Origin: Bacteroidia bacterium
Lineage (GTDB): Bacteria; Bacteroidota; Bacteroidia; NS11-12g; UBA955
DNA: 64,000 nucleotides
Direction of reading: 5' to 3'
Assembly (NCBI GenBank): GCA_030158725.1
Contig: JAOASJ010000043.1
Span: 1-64,000, forward strand
Below are positions 7,814-16,709 of the stretch, piece after piece (position 1 is the first letter of the stretch; each line of letters starts with the position of its first letter). The notes beneath the pieces were generated by a model. That model saw nothing but the letters and a program-made list of their open reading frames with translations. It was not told the origin of the DNA and searched no databases. The translations under genes and the position numbers were made by a program.

Positions 7814-9283
7814 TTAATTGTTACCACCACTTGGTTTAACAGTTGGTTTGATACCTGGAAATGAACTTCTAGATCCACCAGTATTTATTGGCGTGATGTC
7901 GTTGTCGCTGTCTGTATCTGGTGTTTGCGAATTGTTTTGCCTAGGATAAACAATGACTTGTTTTTCGCAAGGTTTACAAGGACAAGGTAAGATTATCGTA
8001 TTGCTGTCTGATGCATTAACTTGGACACTGTCAATGGTGTAAGTTTTGAAGTATCCATCATAAATTAATTTCTTGTCTATGTCTCTTTCTGAAAGATTAA
8101 ATATCAATCCAATCTTGAATTGTTCAAGATGCGGAGCAATTTTATTGATTTTTAAATTGTAGGACATGCCATTGAAAGTTGACTGATTTAAATCAACCAA
8201 GCGGACAGGACTGCCATTTATCCATTCATAACGTGCATCTAGGGAAACTACTGAGCTCAAACGCAAACGGGCACCCAATCCAAATCCGTATAGCATAGAA
8301 ACCGAAGTGTGGGCATTGTTCACTGTGCTGCTTTCTGCTTGTTTTAAAGTCATATATGAAGCAACAGTTTGACCAGTTGAATAGATTCTTGGTCCAGCCA
8401 TAAAGTTGATGTAAGGAATTAAAGGGTACTTTGCATATTCAATGTGCGCGCGGCCCAGGAAATCCATTGAATGGCTGCTCAATTTGGTATACCCACTGTC
8501 TTGTGTAACATTGTTGAGTACTACATTGGATTTTTTGCCACTTCCATAAAATTGCATACCCCAGTCGAGTCCCAAATACACCCCAATAGTTTTGCTTTCA
8601 ATTCTGTTGCCTGACATAAATTGGAGGTTGAATCCAGCGCTTAGACTGTCCAGGTTTCTTGGTCTTTGGGCTGTAAAATGCAAACCAATAAATGCATCTT
8701 CAATAAGATTTCCGTTGGGTTTGCTGATGTATTCATATTCTTCAGGTACCCAGGTTTTACGGTAAAATACACGGTAGATTTTTCCATCTTTTTGAACTGT
8801 TTTAAAGGTATCGATTGTTGATTTGGAAACAGCCAATACAGTATTTATTTTATTAGTAATTCCAGTGTCTAGGGGTTCTATACTTGGATTTTGATTTGCT
8901 GTATTACTATTGAGATTAGTACTGTTTTGTCCTTGTTCTGACTCGGTTTTTATAATGGCTGACTTGCTATTTGCTTTGGCATAACTCGAAGGATTTGAAA
9001 TGCTTTTAAATGTATTTGAGTTATGGGCTAGGGTGCTGCTTTGAGTACCGAAATAGCATAAACTTGCGATGGTTAAAAGACTTAAGGTTGACATAATAAT
9101 AAAAATTAATGTTTTGGAATTGTTGTTTGATTTAGGTGGAACAATCAATATAGGAGCCTTTGTTTCAGATTTGTCCAAAAGCGCACGCATGTTGTCCCAA
9201 GCCGCAGGCTCAAAGCTTGCTTCATGCTGTATCAATTGGTCTCTAAACAGCTGGTCAGGTTCGATGTGTGTTTTTTTGTTCAT
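7814..9283 (-). CDS. Putative anti-sigma regulator: cytoplasmic tail, one membrane helix, periplasmic linker, beta-barrel-like C-terminus
   Basis: 489 residues without a signal peptide. The N-terminal ~55 residues (with 'FEPAAWDNMRALLDK') look cytoplasmic; a single helix follows at about 57-78 ('TLIFIIMSTLSLLTIASLCY'); then a long Ser/Asn/Thr-rich linker to about residue 190. The C-terminal part has alternating strands and glycine-rich turns ('YGFGLGARLRLSSVVSLDAR', 'FKIGLIFNL') like small outer-membrane barrels (OMP_b-brl type), and ends in a Cys-Pro and Thr/Asp-rich tail. Its ATG overlaps the sigma-factor stop (ATGA), so the two are translationally coupled and probably act as sigma and anti-sigma. 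No known zinc-binding anti-sigma motif is seen. A second, independent copy of this architecture is at 21615-23021. Confidence 0.65.
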   Translation of the reverse strand: MNKKTHIEPDQLFRDQLIQHEASFEPAAWDNMRALLDKSETKAPILIVPPKSNNNSKTLIFIIMSTLSLLTIASLCYFGTQSSTLAHNSNTFKSISNPSSYAKANSKSAIIKTESEQGQNSTNLNSNTANQNPSIEPLDTGITNKINTVLAVSKSTIDTFKTVQKDGKIYRVFYRKTWVPEEYEYISKPNGNLIEDAFIGLHFTAQRPRNLDSLSAGFNLQFMSGNRIESKTIGVYLGLDWGMQFYGSGKKSNVVLNNVTQDSGYTKLSSHSMDFLGRAHIEYAKYPLIPYINFMAGPRIYSTGQTVASYMTLKQAESSTVNNAHTSVSMLYGFGLGARLRLSSVVSLDARYEWINGSPVRLVDLNQSTFNGMSYNLKINKIAPHLEQFKIGLIFNLSERDIDKKLIYDGYFKTYTIDSVQVNASDSNTIILPCPCKPCEKQVIVYPRQNNSQTPDTDSDNDITPINTGGSRSSFPGIKPTVKPSGGNN

Positions 9284-9879
9284 GATTGAAAACGTTTGGC
9301 GATCATTTCTTTCAAGAGTGTGCGTGCTGCATTAACATGCCATTTGCTGGTGCCTGTGCTTATGTTCAACTGTTCTGCAATTTCTTCGTGTTTAAAACCT
9401 TCAATCGCAAACATATTGAAAACAACACGGCTACTTTCTGGCAATTCATCTAGGAGTTTTAATAAGTCTTCAATGTAAAGATTTTGAATGCTATTGGCTT
9501 CTATCGAAACTTCTAAAGCATTGTAGTCTATTTCACTGGTTTTGAAATCCCTGTTTCTGCTTCTCAATTGATCGATGATGCTGTTGTATACTATTCGGTA
9601 TATCCAACCATCAAATGAACCATTGAACGCATACTTGTCGAGATTTTGAAAGACTTTTAGAAATCCTTGGTTTAAAATTGACATGGCGTCGTCTCTGTTT
9701 TTTACATAACGCATACATAGTCCCATCATTTTTCCATAATACCTTTTGTAAAGGGTTTCTTGCGCCGACCGGTCATTCGCTATGCAAGCCTCTATCAGCT
9801 TAAGCAGCTCCGGTTGCTGATTGGCTGAAAGGAGGATATCCTTGTCTAATGAAAGCGGTATTTCTGGTAGAAATGACAT
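9280..9879 (-). CDS. ECF-type RNA polymerase sigma factor
   Basis: 199 residues. Region 2 spans 'LYKRYYGKMMGLCMRYVKNR' to 'FDGWIYRIVYNSIIDQLR' and should bind core polymerase and the -10 site. Region 4 runs from 'LLDELPESSRVVFNMFAIEG' through the helix-turn-helix 'HEEIAEQLNISTGTSKWHVN'. No region 3 is present, as in the ECF class. The region 2 segment 'AMSILNQGFLKVF' departs from the usual 'AEDILQDTFLKVF'. Its last codons overlap the start of the anchored-barrel gene, its likely inhibitor. The closest relative in the window is the sigma factor at 21082-21618, with similar 'YKRF/YKRY..GKMM..CLRY' and 'FSMYAIEG/FNMFAIEG' blocks. Confidence 0.93.
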   Translation of the reverse strand: MSFLPEIPLSLDKDILLSANQQPELLKLIEACIANDRSAQETLYKRYYGKMMGLCMRYVKNRDDAMSILNQGFLKVFQNLDKYAFNGSFDGWIYRIVYNSIIDQLRSRNRDFKTSEIDYNALEVSIEANSIQNLYIEDLLKLLDELPESSRVVFNMFAIEGFKHEEIAEQLNISTGTSKWHVNAARTLLKEMIAKRFQS

Positions 9880-9982
9880 GAACCTATCTTGGTTGTTCTA
9901 AGGCAAATGACGTACCCTGTCAGAAAAGGGTTGGGTAAATAGTGAAAAAAAGGACGAAACCTTTGTTTTGGTCTATAAACGA

Positions 9983-10015
9983 AAAAAGCCAGCAGATGTA
10001 ATCTGCTGGCTTTTT
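9983..10015 (-). terminator. Intrinsic terminator after fabI
   Basis: Arms AAAAAGCCAGCAGAT and ATCTGCTGGCTTTTT enclose a three-base loop at 9998-10000. It is perfectly paired with T tracts on both strands, so it could also stop plus-strand transcripts. It lies 17 bases past the fabI stop. Confidence 0.9.
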
Positions 10016-10031
10016 AGAATTAAGGTTTTAT

Positions 10032-10841
10032 TTATTCGCCTGCTTTGGCAACCATTTCCATGACATCGCCACTGATTCCGGTGAAACTAAATCCGCCGTC
10101 GTGGTATAAGTTCTGCATGGTTACGTAGCGGGTGTAATCGCTAAACAATGAAATACAGTATTGAGCACAAGCTTCAGCACTAGCATTTCCTAGTGGACTC
10201 ATTTTGTCTGCATAAGTATAGAAGGCATCAAATCCGCCAACACCGCTACCTGCCGTAGTCATTGTTGGACTTTGGCTAATGGTGTTTACACGTACTTTTT
10301 TAGATACACCGTAGTGGTATCCAAAACTGCGCGCAAAGCTTTCTAACAATGATTTAGCCTCAGCCATTTCATTGTAATCAGGGAACACACGTTGAGAAGC
10401 TATATAGGTTAAACCTAAAATACTTCCCCATTCGTTCATTGCATCTTTTTTCATTAAAGTCTGCATCAATCTGTGGAATGAAATAGCAGAAATATCGAAA
10501 GTTTTATGCATGAAATCGTAGTTCAAATCGGTATATGGATTTTTCTTTCTAACATTCAAACTCATACCGATGCTGTGCAATACAAAATCAAGTTTGCCAT
10601 ATTTTGCTACTGCTGCATCAATCAAGTTGTTCATGTCTTCGTCAAGGCTTACATCGCAAGCAATAACTTCAGAATTTGTTTTTGCAGCCAATTCATTGAT
10701 AGTACCCATGCGCAATGCAATAGGTGCGTTACTTAAAATGAATTCTGCGCCTTCAGCATGGGCTAGTTCAGCAACTTTCCATGCAATAGATTTGGTGTCT
10801 AATGCACCAAATATAATTCCTTTTTTTCCTTTTAAAATCAT
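10032..10841 (-). CDS. fabI: Enoyl-[acyl-carrier-protein] reductase (NADH)
   Basis: 269 residues, normal for FabI, which reduces trans-2-enoyl-ACP in the last step of type II fatty-acid elongation. The N-terminus 'GKKGIIFGALDTKSIAWKVA' has the FabI cofactor loop (GxxxxxSIAW) rather than the general SDR TGxxxGxG. 'DFVLHSIGM' and the catalytic Tyr-x6-Lys in 'DYNEMAEAKSLLESFARS' (about residues 154-161) follow. 'VRVNTISQSPTMTTAGSGV' marks the substrate-binding segment. The gene stands alone with its own -7 element and a strong terminator. It is the probable target for triclosan-type inhibitors, judging from the family. Confidence 0.96.
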   Translation of the reverse strand: MILKGKKGIIFGALDTKSIAWKVAELAHAEGAEFILSNAPIALRMGTINELAAKTNSEVIACDVSLDEDMNNLIDAAVAKYGKLDFVLHSIGMSLNVRKKNPYTDLNYDFMHKTFDISAISFHRLMQTLMKKDAMNEWGSILGLTYIASQRVFPDYNEMAEAKSLLESFARSFGYHYGVSKKVRVNTISQSPTMTTAGSGVGGFDAFYTYADKMSPLGNASAEACAQYCISLFSDYTRYVTMQNLYHDGGFSFTGISGDVMEMVAKAGE

Positions 10842-10854
10842 AATGCTTTGGGGA

Positions 10855-10862
10855 CAAAAATA
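10855..10862 (-). promoter_or_regulatory. -7 promoter element of fabI
   Basis: Minus strand reads TATTTTTG (TAnnTTTG), 13 bases before the ATG; 19 bases further upstream is TTA, one mismatch from the -33 TTG. It overlaps the space just after the stop at 10870 of the upstream gene. Confidence 0.55.
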
Positions 10863-10869
10863 AGTCCTT

Positions 10870-12876
10870 TTATTGAATAATTAATTTTTCTGTTTTTGAT
10901 GAAGTGCCATTGTTGCAATTTATAAGGTAGATTCCTTTTGCCCAAGCGCTTGTGCTAACTTGTGTAATTGAATTTTTTGTAAGCGTTTCAAATACCAATC
11001 GACCGTTTAAATCATAAATTTTAACCGTGCTATTTGCTTCGGTTTCAATATTTATTTCTGATTGTGCAGGGTTTGGATAAACCAATAAATTATAAGTAAT
11101 GTTTTCGGCTATACCCGTATTGGTGCCAACTACTCCAGTTGCGGTGGTCATTACACCCAAGCTGCTGTTGTAGTAAGTGCCAGTATTTGAAGTCTCTAGT
11201 TTTATAGCTTTTACAATATAGTAATTGGTGCCATTGTATGGATCCATGTCGGTAAATGTTAAAGCATTAATTGGTGCAGTTGTGATAGGGTAGTATACGC
11301 CGCCTTTTCTACTTGTTCTATAAACATGGTAGCCAATAACTCCAGGATCAGATGAAGCAGTCCAAGTCAACACCACATTTTTATTGCTGTTGATTTTATT
11401 GTTGCTCAAATTCTTAGCTCCATCAAAATAATGAACACGCAAGGTTGGGTCACCCATTAAATTCATGCTGATACGACGGTCTAAATAATTTCCACTAAAG
11501 CTACCGATGTATCCATAGTTTAAACTAAAATCAGTTGAATTGTTTTGTGCAATTACTACTGAATGACCTATTTGCATACCCATAGCCATTTGGTGGAAAT
11601 ACCAATGTGGTCTGTGCGCCCAAACATTTGTAAGGGTTAGACCTTTGCTGGCCAAACAGCTTCTTAAAAAGTTATCTTGGGTATTCCAATCGCCGAAATA
11701 ACTGCCAAACATAACATTGAAAACAGCTCTAATACTGTCTGTAAATTGATTGGAAGCGCCAACACCACTGCAATTGGTAAAGCTTCCTCCACCCATTACA
11801 TTGGCATATAAATAAGAATTCGCTTTGCAGCTATCAAAATAGTTTCCACTTGAAGTGATATTGTTTTGACCAACTATGCAAGAGGCATTGTTCCAACCGC
11901 TGCGCATTGGCATTTCTCCACCCAAATAAGCAAAGTTATCAGAGATAAAGGCTTTGCTTGGAACGCTTACTGCTGCTGTTTTGTATTGGTGCAATTTTCT
12001 CAAGTAGTTTTCAACCATTTTAAAATCAGATATTCCTTGTGCTGGAAGCATTCTGAAATCTACTCGTCCAATTTGAATATCGATGTTGTCTGGGATAAAG
12101 TGGGGGTCAAATTTGCCATCACCTGGATTGTTCATATTGGCTGTTCTTGTAACGTTGCTGGTCATGGTTAAAAAGTCGGTCCATGCGCCATCAAATTCGG
12201 CATAATACAAATCAGTTGGCCAAGCACCACCGTGGTCTGGGTGAGCATCAGGAGGTAAATCGGTTGTATTGGCCAGCATAGTTCCAGAGTAGGCTACTGG
12301 CACACGACCTATTAACAAACATTGGTTGTTAAGGGCTCTGTTTGGGTTTGACCAGGCATAAATTTTAGCTTTGATAGCCGGTGGTTTTGAATACTCAGAT
12401 ACCAACATTAAAGTTACACCATATCCATCCATGTAGTAATCGTTTTTCAAGGTTTTCCATGCGTTTGAATCGATGTTGTTATAGGTGCTAGAATCTACAA
12501 GAATCAATATGTTTTTGCGGTAATGGTTTAGGGTAACTTCTATGCCAGAAGCAATATAACCAACGGCACGAACGGCGGTGCCTTTAATCTTGGCCACACG
12601 GTACTCGTACACCAAGCCTTTTTTTGGAGTGGAATCAATATAAAAGGTATTTGCTGAAGAAATTGTCGCCAATGGAGTGCCCCAATTGTCTGTTTCTGTA
12701 GTCTTTCTGCTAATTTGATAGCCAGATGCATCAGTGGTAGTCCAAGAAATCTTTATGGTGTTGCTCTGTGTATTGCAGATAGCACTTAAAAGAATCGATG
12801 AATCCTTGATGTTTTGTGCTTTCGACTGTAGGGCACAAATGAAAAGTAAAGTTAAAAATAGGTAATTTTTTTTCAT
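10870..12876 (-). CDS. Secreted gingipain-like (C25-like fold) protein, apparently non-catalytic, with T9SS type A domain
   Basis: 668 residues with signal peptide MKKNYLFLTLLFICALQSKA. A fibronectin type III-like segment (about 35-110) precedes a large domain with 'CLLIGRVPVAYSGTM', 'HPDHGGAWPTDLYYAEFDGA' and 'NIDIQIGRVDF', a pattern I associate with C25 (gingipain/PorU) peptidases. Where C25 enzymes have 'GHGS' with the catalytic His, this has 'ANVMGGGSFTNCSG' (about 355-368), and the later Cys region reads 'VMFGSYFGDWNTQDNF' (about 390), so both catalytic residues seem replaced. A second Fn3-like segment and a type A sorting domain ('LLVYPNPAQSEINIE') finish the protein. The C25 link is by motif eye only. 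It follows the PKD protein gene by two bases. Confidence 0.65.
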   Translation of the reverse strand: MKKNYLFLTLLFICALQSKAQNIKDSSILLSAICNTQSNTIKISWTTTDASGYQISRKTTETDNWGTPLATISSANTFYIDSTPKKGLVYEYRVAKIKGTAVRAVGYIASGIEVTLNHYRKNILILVDSSTYNNIDSNAWKTLKNDYYMDGYGVTLMLVSEYSKPPAIKAKIYAWSNPNRALNNQCLLIGRVPVAYSGTMLANTTDLPPDAHPDHGGAWPTDLYYAEFDGAWTDFLTMTSNVTRTANMNNPGDGKFDPHFIPDNIDIQIGRVDFRMLPAQGISDFKMVENYLRKLHQYKTAAVSVPSKAFISDNFAYLGGEMPMRSGWNNASCIVGQNNITSSGNYFDSCKANSYLYANVMGGGSFTNCSGVGASNQFTDSIRAVFNVMFGSYFGDWNTQDNFLRSCLASKGLTLTNVWAHRPHWYFHQMAMGMQIGHSVVIAQNNSTDFSLNYGYIGSFSGNYLDRRISMNLMGDPTLRVHYFDGAKNLSNNKINSNKNVVLTWTASSDPGVIGYHVYRTSRKGGVYYPITTAPINALTFTDMDPYNGTNYYIVKAIKLETSNTGTYYNSSLGVMTTATGVVGTNTGIAENITYNLLVYPNPAQSEINIETEANSTVKIYDLNGRLVFETLTKNSITQVSTSAWAKGIYLINCNNGTSSKTEKLIIQ

Positions 12877-12878
12877 GT

Positions 12879-14243
12879 TTATGATTTGCTAATCTGTGTG
12901 TAAAATGCTTGGTTTAAATAATTAACAATTACAGTATAGTTTCCTGCTGCAAGGTTTTTAATGTTTATGCTTAAGTTGTGGTCTATAATTGAGGTTTGTA
13001 TTAGTTTTCCGTTTAGGTCAAAAATTCTACATTCTAAGTTGATGAATTCTGCTTGGTTAAAATACAATATACCTTGACTAGGGATAGGATAAACATTTAA
13101 GTTGCTCTTGCTTGAAGCATAGATAGATTGTACATTGTCTTTGCTAATCGTTATCATATTTGTTGCAGTGCTGTCTTTAGAACCTGCCAAATTAGTGGCT
13201 TGTAATTTTACGGTATAAATACCAGCACTATCAAATACCAATTTAGGTGATTTTGAAGTAGAGCTTGTGCCTGAAACATAGCGCACGCCAAGGCTTGGGG
13301 TTATGGTCCATTGGTAGCTTAGTCCGATGTTAGGGCTGCTCAAATTGTTAAAAGTAAAAGTATCTTTTGTTGTTTTACCCGAGTATTTATCTGCAGTAAA
13401 TTTCACCCTTGGCAATAATGGAGAACCGCTTACAGCTTTGTAAGTGTCTCTATAGCGAATGGTATTCGGCGTAAAAGTTCCATTGTTGGTGGTGCCTGTA
13501 ACTTCTAATACTGGGATTTTTTCAGTGGTACTCAACCAACGGTATTCGACTCTGTTGGCTTGGAAACCAATATTGGTGGCTGGAGTGGTAATTTTAACAC
13601 TATCTGTTTCTACAATTCTTGATTTTATTTTAAGACAACTAATGTTGCTGCCATAAGGGGTGGTAATAGTTCCCCAACCTTCAACGGTGTTGATGCGGTA
13701 GCCTTTTTGTTTGAAAGTTCCAAGTTGGAACAATACATTACCAAGTGGAGTCGTAACCTCAAATGTGGTAGAATCTTGGTCATTGTAATTCAACGGAAAA
13801 GAGTAGATTTCATCTTTGTCTTTATAAACGCCTCCTGCAGGAAATGGTAAAGCCGAAATGGTGAATCCTGTTCCTACTGCGCTCCAACCTGTGCTTTTCT
13901 TTTCGTAGAAATTATAAATGTTTTTAAATGCAATTTGACCAGTGCCAACACTGTCTGCAATTTTATATCCAATAGCACCAAAAGGCATACCCGTGAAAGC
14001 TAAAGTAGAATAAGGCGTGCTTGACAATGCTTGAAAGCGGTATAAATCTTGACTGGTTCTATTCAATGTGCTATAGTTCCAGTTATAATTTGCGCCAGTT
14101 TGCGTAAAATTAACTGTGGTGTTTGTACTTACACTGTAGCGAATGGTATCATTTATTGAAGGCATATTCGCTTGTGAAATTTGGATTTGTGCTTGTGAAA
14201 CGTACCCAACGAAAAGGCAAATTAATAAGCTTAAGTTCTTCAT
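12879..14243 (-). CDS. Secreted PKD-domain protein with T9SS type A sorting domain
   Basis: About 454 residues from the chosen ATG at 14243, where MKNLSLLICLFVGYVSQAQ is a clear signal peptide; an upstream in-frame ATG at 14294 would overlap the divergent promoter and hide the signal peptide. The first ~270 residues are a beta-rich region of unknown type ('YNWNYSTLNRTSQDLYRFQA'). A PKD domain follows (from 'VKFTADKYSGKTTKDTFTF' to 'GIYTVKLQATNLAGSKDS'), then a type A sorting domain beginning 'LNVYPIPSQGILYFNQ'. Role: surface-exposed or secreted, function unknown. It is the first gene of a two-gene unit with the gingipain-like gene and is divergent from the M1 peptidase gene 56 bases away. Confidence 0.8.
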   Translation of the reverse strand: MKNLSLLICLFVGYVSQAQIQISQANMPSINDTIRYSVSTNTTVNFTQTGANYNWNYSTLNRTSQDLYRFQALSSTPYSTLAFTGMPFGAIGYKIADSVGTGQIAFKNIYNFYEKKSTGWSAVGTGFTISALPFPAGGVYKDKDEIYSFPLNYNDQDSTTFEVTTPLGNVLFQLGTFKQKGYRINTVEGWGTITTPYGSNISCLKIKSRIVETDSVKITTPATNIGFQANRVEYRWLSTTEKIPVLEVTGTTNNGTFTPNTIRYRDTYKAVSGSPLLPRVKFTADKYSGKTTKDTFTFNNLSSPNIGLSYQWTITPSLGVRYVSGTSSTSKSPKLVFDSAGIYTVKLQATNLAGSKDSTATNMITISKDNVQSIYASSKSNLNVYPIPSQGILYFNQAEFINLECRIFDLNGKLIQTSIIDHNLSINIKNLAAGNYTVIVNYLNQAFYTQISKS

Positions 14244-14276
14244 GAATTGAATGTAGTTAAGGTGTAAAAATAATAT

Positions 14277-14284
14277 TAATTTTG
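14277..14284 (+). promoter_or_regulatory. -7 promoter element of the M1 peptidase gene
   Basis: TAATTTTG is an exact TAnnTTTG element 15 bases before the ATG at 14300. It overlaps the alternative TTG codon at 14282, which rules that codon out as start if this promoter is used. No clear -33 TTG is seen. Confidence 0.5.
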
Positions 14285-14299
14285 AATTTTTCAATATCC

Positions 14300-16654
14300 A
14301 TGCAAATCGTTAGAATTAGTGTCTGCTTTATTTTGATTTTTCTTACTCAAGAAATATCGGCCATGCGTGTCGACTCATTTTCAATATCTAAAACGGTTTT
14401 GACCTTAAAAATTAAAAATTTTGCAGGCAAATCGATTTCTGGAAATGCCCAACACCACATTAAACTGAAGGTTAAAACGAATAAATTAAGTTTAGACTTA
14501 AAGCAATTACTTGTAGATTCGATTGAACTTGGTGCAAGTAAAATTTTGCACAGTCAAGTAGGCGAAAGAGTGAATGTTACCTTAGATAAAATTTACAATA
14601 TTTCTGATTCTATAGATTTGAAGGTGCACTACCACGGGACACCTGCTGCCGATCCAGGAGGTTGGGGTGGTTTTTATTTTTCAGGTGATTATGCATTTAA
14701 TTTAGGGGTTGGATTTACAGTTAGTCCCCATAGCTTTGGTCGCGCATGGTTTCCTTGTGTAGATGAATTCCCGATGAAATCTGCCTATGAATTTTTTATA
14801 GAAACGGACAGCAATTACGTGGCGGCTTGCAATGGTGTTTTAATTGAAGAGATAAGTAAACCTTCGGCTAAAATATGGCATTACTATGAATCGGTGCCGA
14901 TGAGTGCGTATTTGGCTTCTGTAAGTGTGAGTAAGTATGTTGTAGTAGGCTCAAGTTTTACAGGCATGGACAAGAAATTTCCAGTTGAATTGTTTTGTAA
15001 ATTATCGGATACCAATAAAGTAAAAGCAAGTTTTGTTCATTTGCCAGATGCTATTGATGCATTTGAAAAGGCCTTTGGTCCTCAACCTTACAGCAAGGTT
15101 GGGTATAATTTTGTTCCATTTAATGGAGGTGCAATGGAGCATGCAGGAAATATTACTTTCCCTGCTGCATTTGCTGATGGCTCATTTAAATATGAAGAAA
15201 TGATGGCCCACGAATTGTCTCACCATTGGTGGGGTGATAATGTAACGTGTAAAACCGAAGGTGATATGTGGTTAAATGAAGGTTGGGCCAGTTACTGTGA
15301 GCATTTTTTCAATGAAAGCGTTTATGGAAAAGCAGCCTACAAACAATCGATTTTAGAAAACCATTTATTTGTTTTGCGTTTTGCCCACATCAATGATGGT
15401 CAAATATTTTCAATGGTCAATATTCCAAAGGAAAATACTTATGGCAACCATGTATACAAGAAAGGCGCTGATGTGGTGCACAGTCTTCGTGGGGTATTGG
15501 GTGATTCATTGTTTTTTAAAGGGGCTAAAATGTATCAATCGAATTATAGGTTGGGCAATGCCAGTACCCAAGATATGGAGGCGGTTTTTGCTTGGACTGC
15601 AGGTACCAAAGCCACTTCGTTTTTTACACATTGGGTGTACGAGAAGGGAAGTCCCCATGTAAGTATCAGCAAACAAACCCATTGGGGTAATGGACCGTAT
15701 AATATTCGCATTCATACCACTCAAAAACCACGTTTTTCAAACAGTATTTCTCAAAATCTGCCTATAGAAATTTTCTTTTTTAAAGACCGGGTGCATTTTG
15801 AAAAAAGAACAATAGTGGCGATGGGTATTATGGATTCATTTGATTTTGCATTGGACTTCAAGCCAGTTTATGTTTGTCTAGATCTGGATGAAAAACTAAG
15901 TGATGCCATTACCGACATGGCTGTGAATGTTTCAAGAAGTAATACCTACGATTTGCCTGCAACTTTTTCAAAATTATATTGTAAGTCGTTTAAAGATACC
16001 GCACTGTTAAGGGTAGAGCACCATTGGGTTGGTCCTGAAAAATACCGCGTTAAAGCGCCCTATATGAGCGATTATAGGTATTATACTTTAGATGGGGTTT
16101 GGGATGAAAAGGATAGTTTAGATTTTGAATTAACCTTCGACGGAAGACATGGTGGGGCAAATACCAATTTAGGGTATCTAGACCATACGTTGATATTGAA
16201 AACAGAAGACAGTTTGACCGTTTTATACCGCGCTTTCCCGGGCGATTACTGGAGAGTATGGAAAGACTTGCAGTTTTCAGCAGGGAGTAAAAACGACAAG
16301 CAAGGTAAGGTTATAGTAAAGAATGCGAGGAAGGGTGATTATGTTTTAGCTATGTACGATAAGAGTTTGGCTTATAAAGACATTGAAAATGAAGTAAGTG
16401 ATTCTTGGACTGTCTTTCCAAATCCTGCCCACAGTAGTTTGGAAATATTGTTTAAAGACAGATTTATTCTAGTTCCAAACTCAAGTTATATTGTTTTAGA
16501 TGCAGCAGGTAGAACTGTTTTAGAGGGAAAGCCTGATAATAATGATAAATTAACTATTGACGTTAGCGCATTGCCTGTAGGAACCTACCAATTCGTGTTG
16601 TTACTTGAAGGCACTCAAGAAAAAATGAGCAAGACATTTGTAATGTCTCATTAA
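14300..16654 (+). CDS. M1 family aminopeptidase, secreted, with T9SS type A sorting domain
   Basis: 784 residues from the ATG at 14300, chosen over a TTG at 14282 because the -7 element covers the latter and MQIVRISVCFILIFLTQEIS is a signal peptide. The catalytic domain has the zinc site 'HELSHHWWGD' (about residue 304) with the third ligand in 'NEGWASYCEHFF' 18 residues on. The exopeptidase motif reads 'GGAMEHAGNITF' instead of GxMEN, as in some Bacteroidota members. A C-terminal type A domain starts at 'WTVFPNPAHSSLEILF'. The enzyme removes N-terminal residues from peptides outside the cell, pairing functionally with the secreted endoproteases nearby. A strong terminator follows the stop. 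Confidence 0.9.
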   Translation: MQIVRISVCFILIFLTQEISAMRVDSFSISKTVLTLKIKNFAGKSISGNAQHHIKLKVKTNKLSLDLKQLLVDSIELGASKILHSQVGERVNVTLDKIYNISDSIDLKVHYHGTPAADPGGWGGFYFSGDYAFNLGVGFTVSPHSFGRAWFPCVDEFPMKSAYEFFIETDSNYVAACNGVLIEEISKPSAKIWHYYESVPMSAYLASVSVSKYVVVGSSFTGMDKKFPVELFCKLSDTNKVKASFVHLPDAIDAFEKAFGPQPYSKVGYNFVPFNGGAMEHAGNITFPAAFADGSFKYEEMMAHELSHHWWGDNVTCKTEGDMWLNEGWASYCEHFFNESVYGKAAYKQSILENHLFVLRFAHINDGQIFSMVNIPKENTYGNHVYKKGADVVHSLRGVLGDSLFFKGAKMYQSNYRLGNASTQDMEAVFAWTAGTKATSFFTHWVYEKGSPHVSISKQTHWGNGPYNIRIHTTQKPRFSNSISQNLPIEIFFFKDRVHFEKRTIVAMGIMDSFDFALDFKPVYVCLDLDEKLSDAITDMAVNVSRSNTYDLPATFSKLYCKSFKDTALLRVEHHWVGPEKYRVKAPYMSDYRYYTLDGVWDEKDSLDFELTFDGRHGGANTNLGYLDHTLILKTEDSLTVLYRAFPGDYWRVWKDLQFSAGSKNDKQGKVIVKNARKGDYVLAMYDKSLAYKDIENEVSDSWTVFPNPAHSSLEILFKDRFILVPNSSYIVLDAAGRTVLEGKPDNNDKLTIDVSALPVGTYQFVLLLEGTQEKMSKTFVMSH

Positions 16655-16656
16655 AA

Positions 16657-16692
16657 AGAAAGCCCATTTAGAATAGTCTAAATGGGCTTTTT
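16657..16692. terminator. Bidirectional intrinsic terminator
   Basis: AGCCCATTTAGA and TCTAAATGGGCT pair perfectly around a four-base loop (16673-16676), flanked by A-rich and T-rich runs. It lies between the convergent M1 peptidase gene and the small membrane-protein gene and can serve both. Confidence 0.9.
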
Positions 16693-16709
16693 ATTTTTGA
16701 TGCTCGCTT

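Noticed and set aside
7290-9879. A Thoeris or other complete defence system
   Set aside because: The TIR-like gene has no effector gene next to it, and the neighbours are a sigma/anti-sigma pair and fatty-acid/CoA genes.
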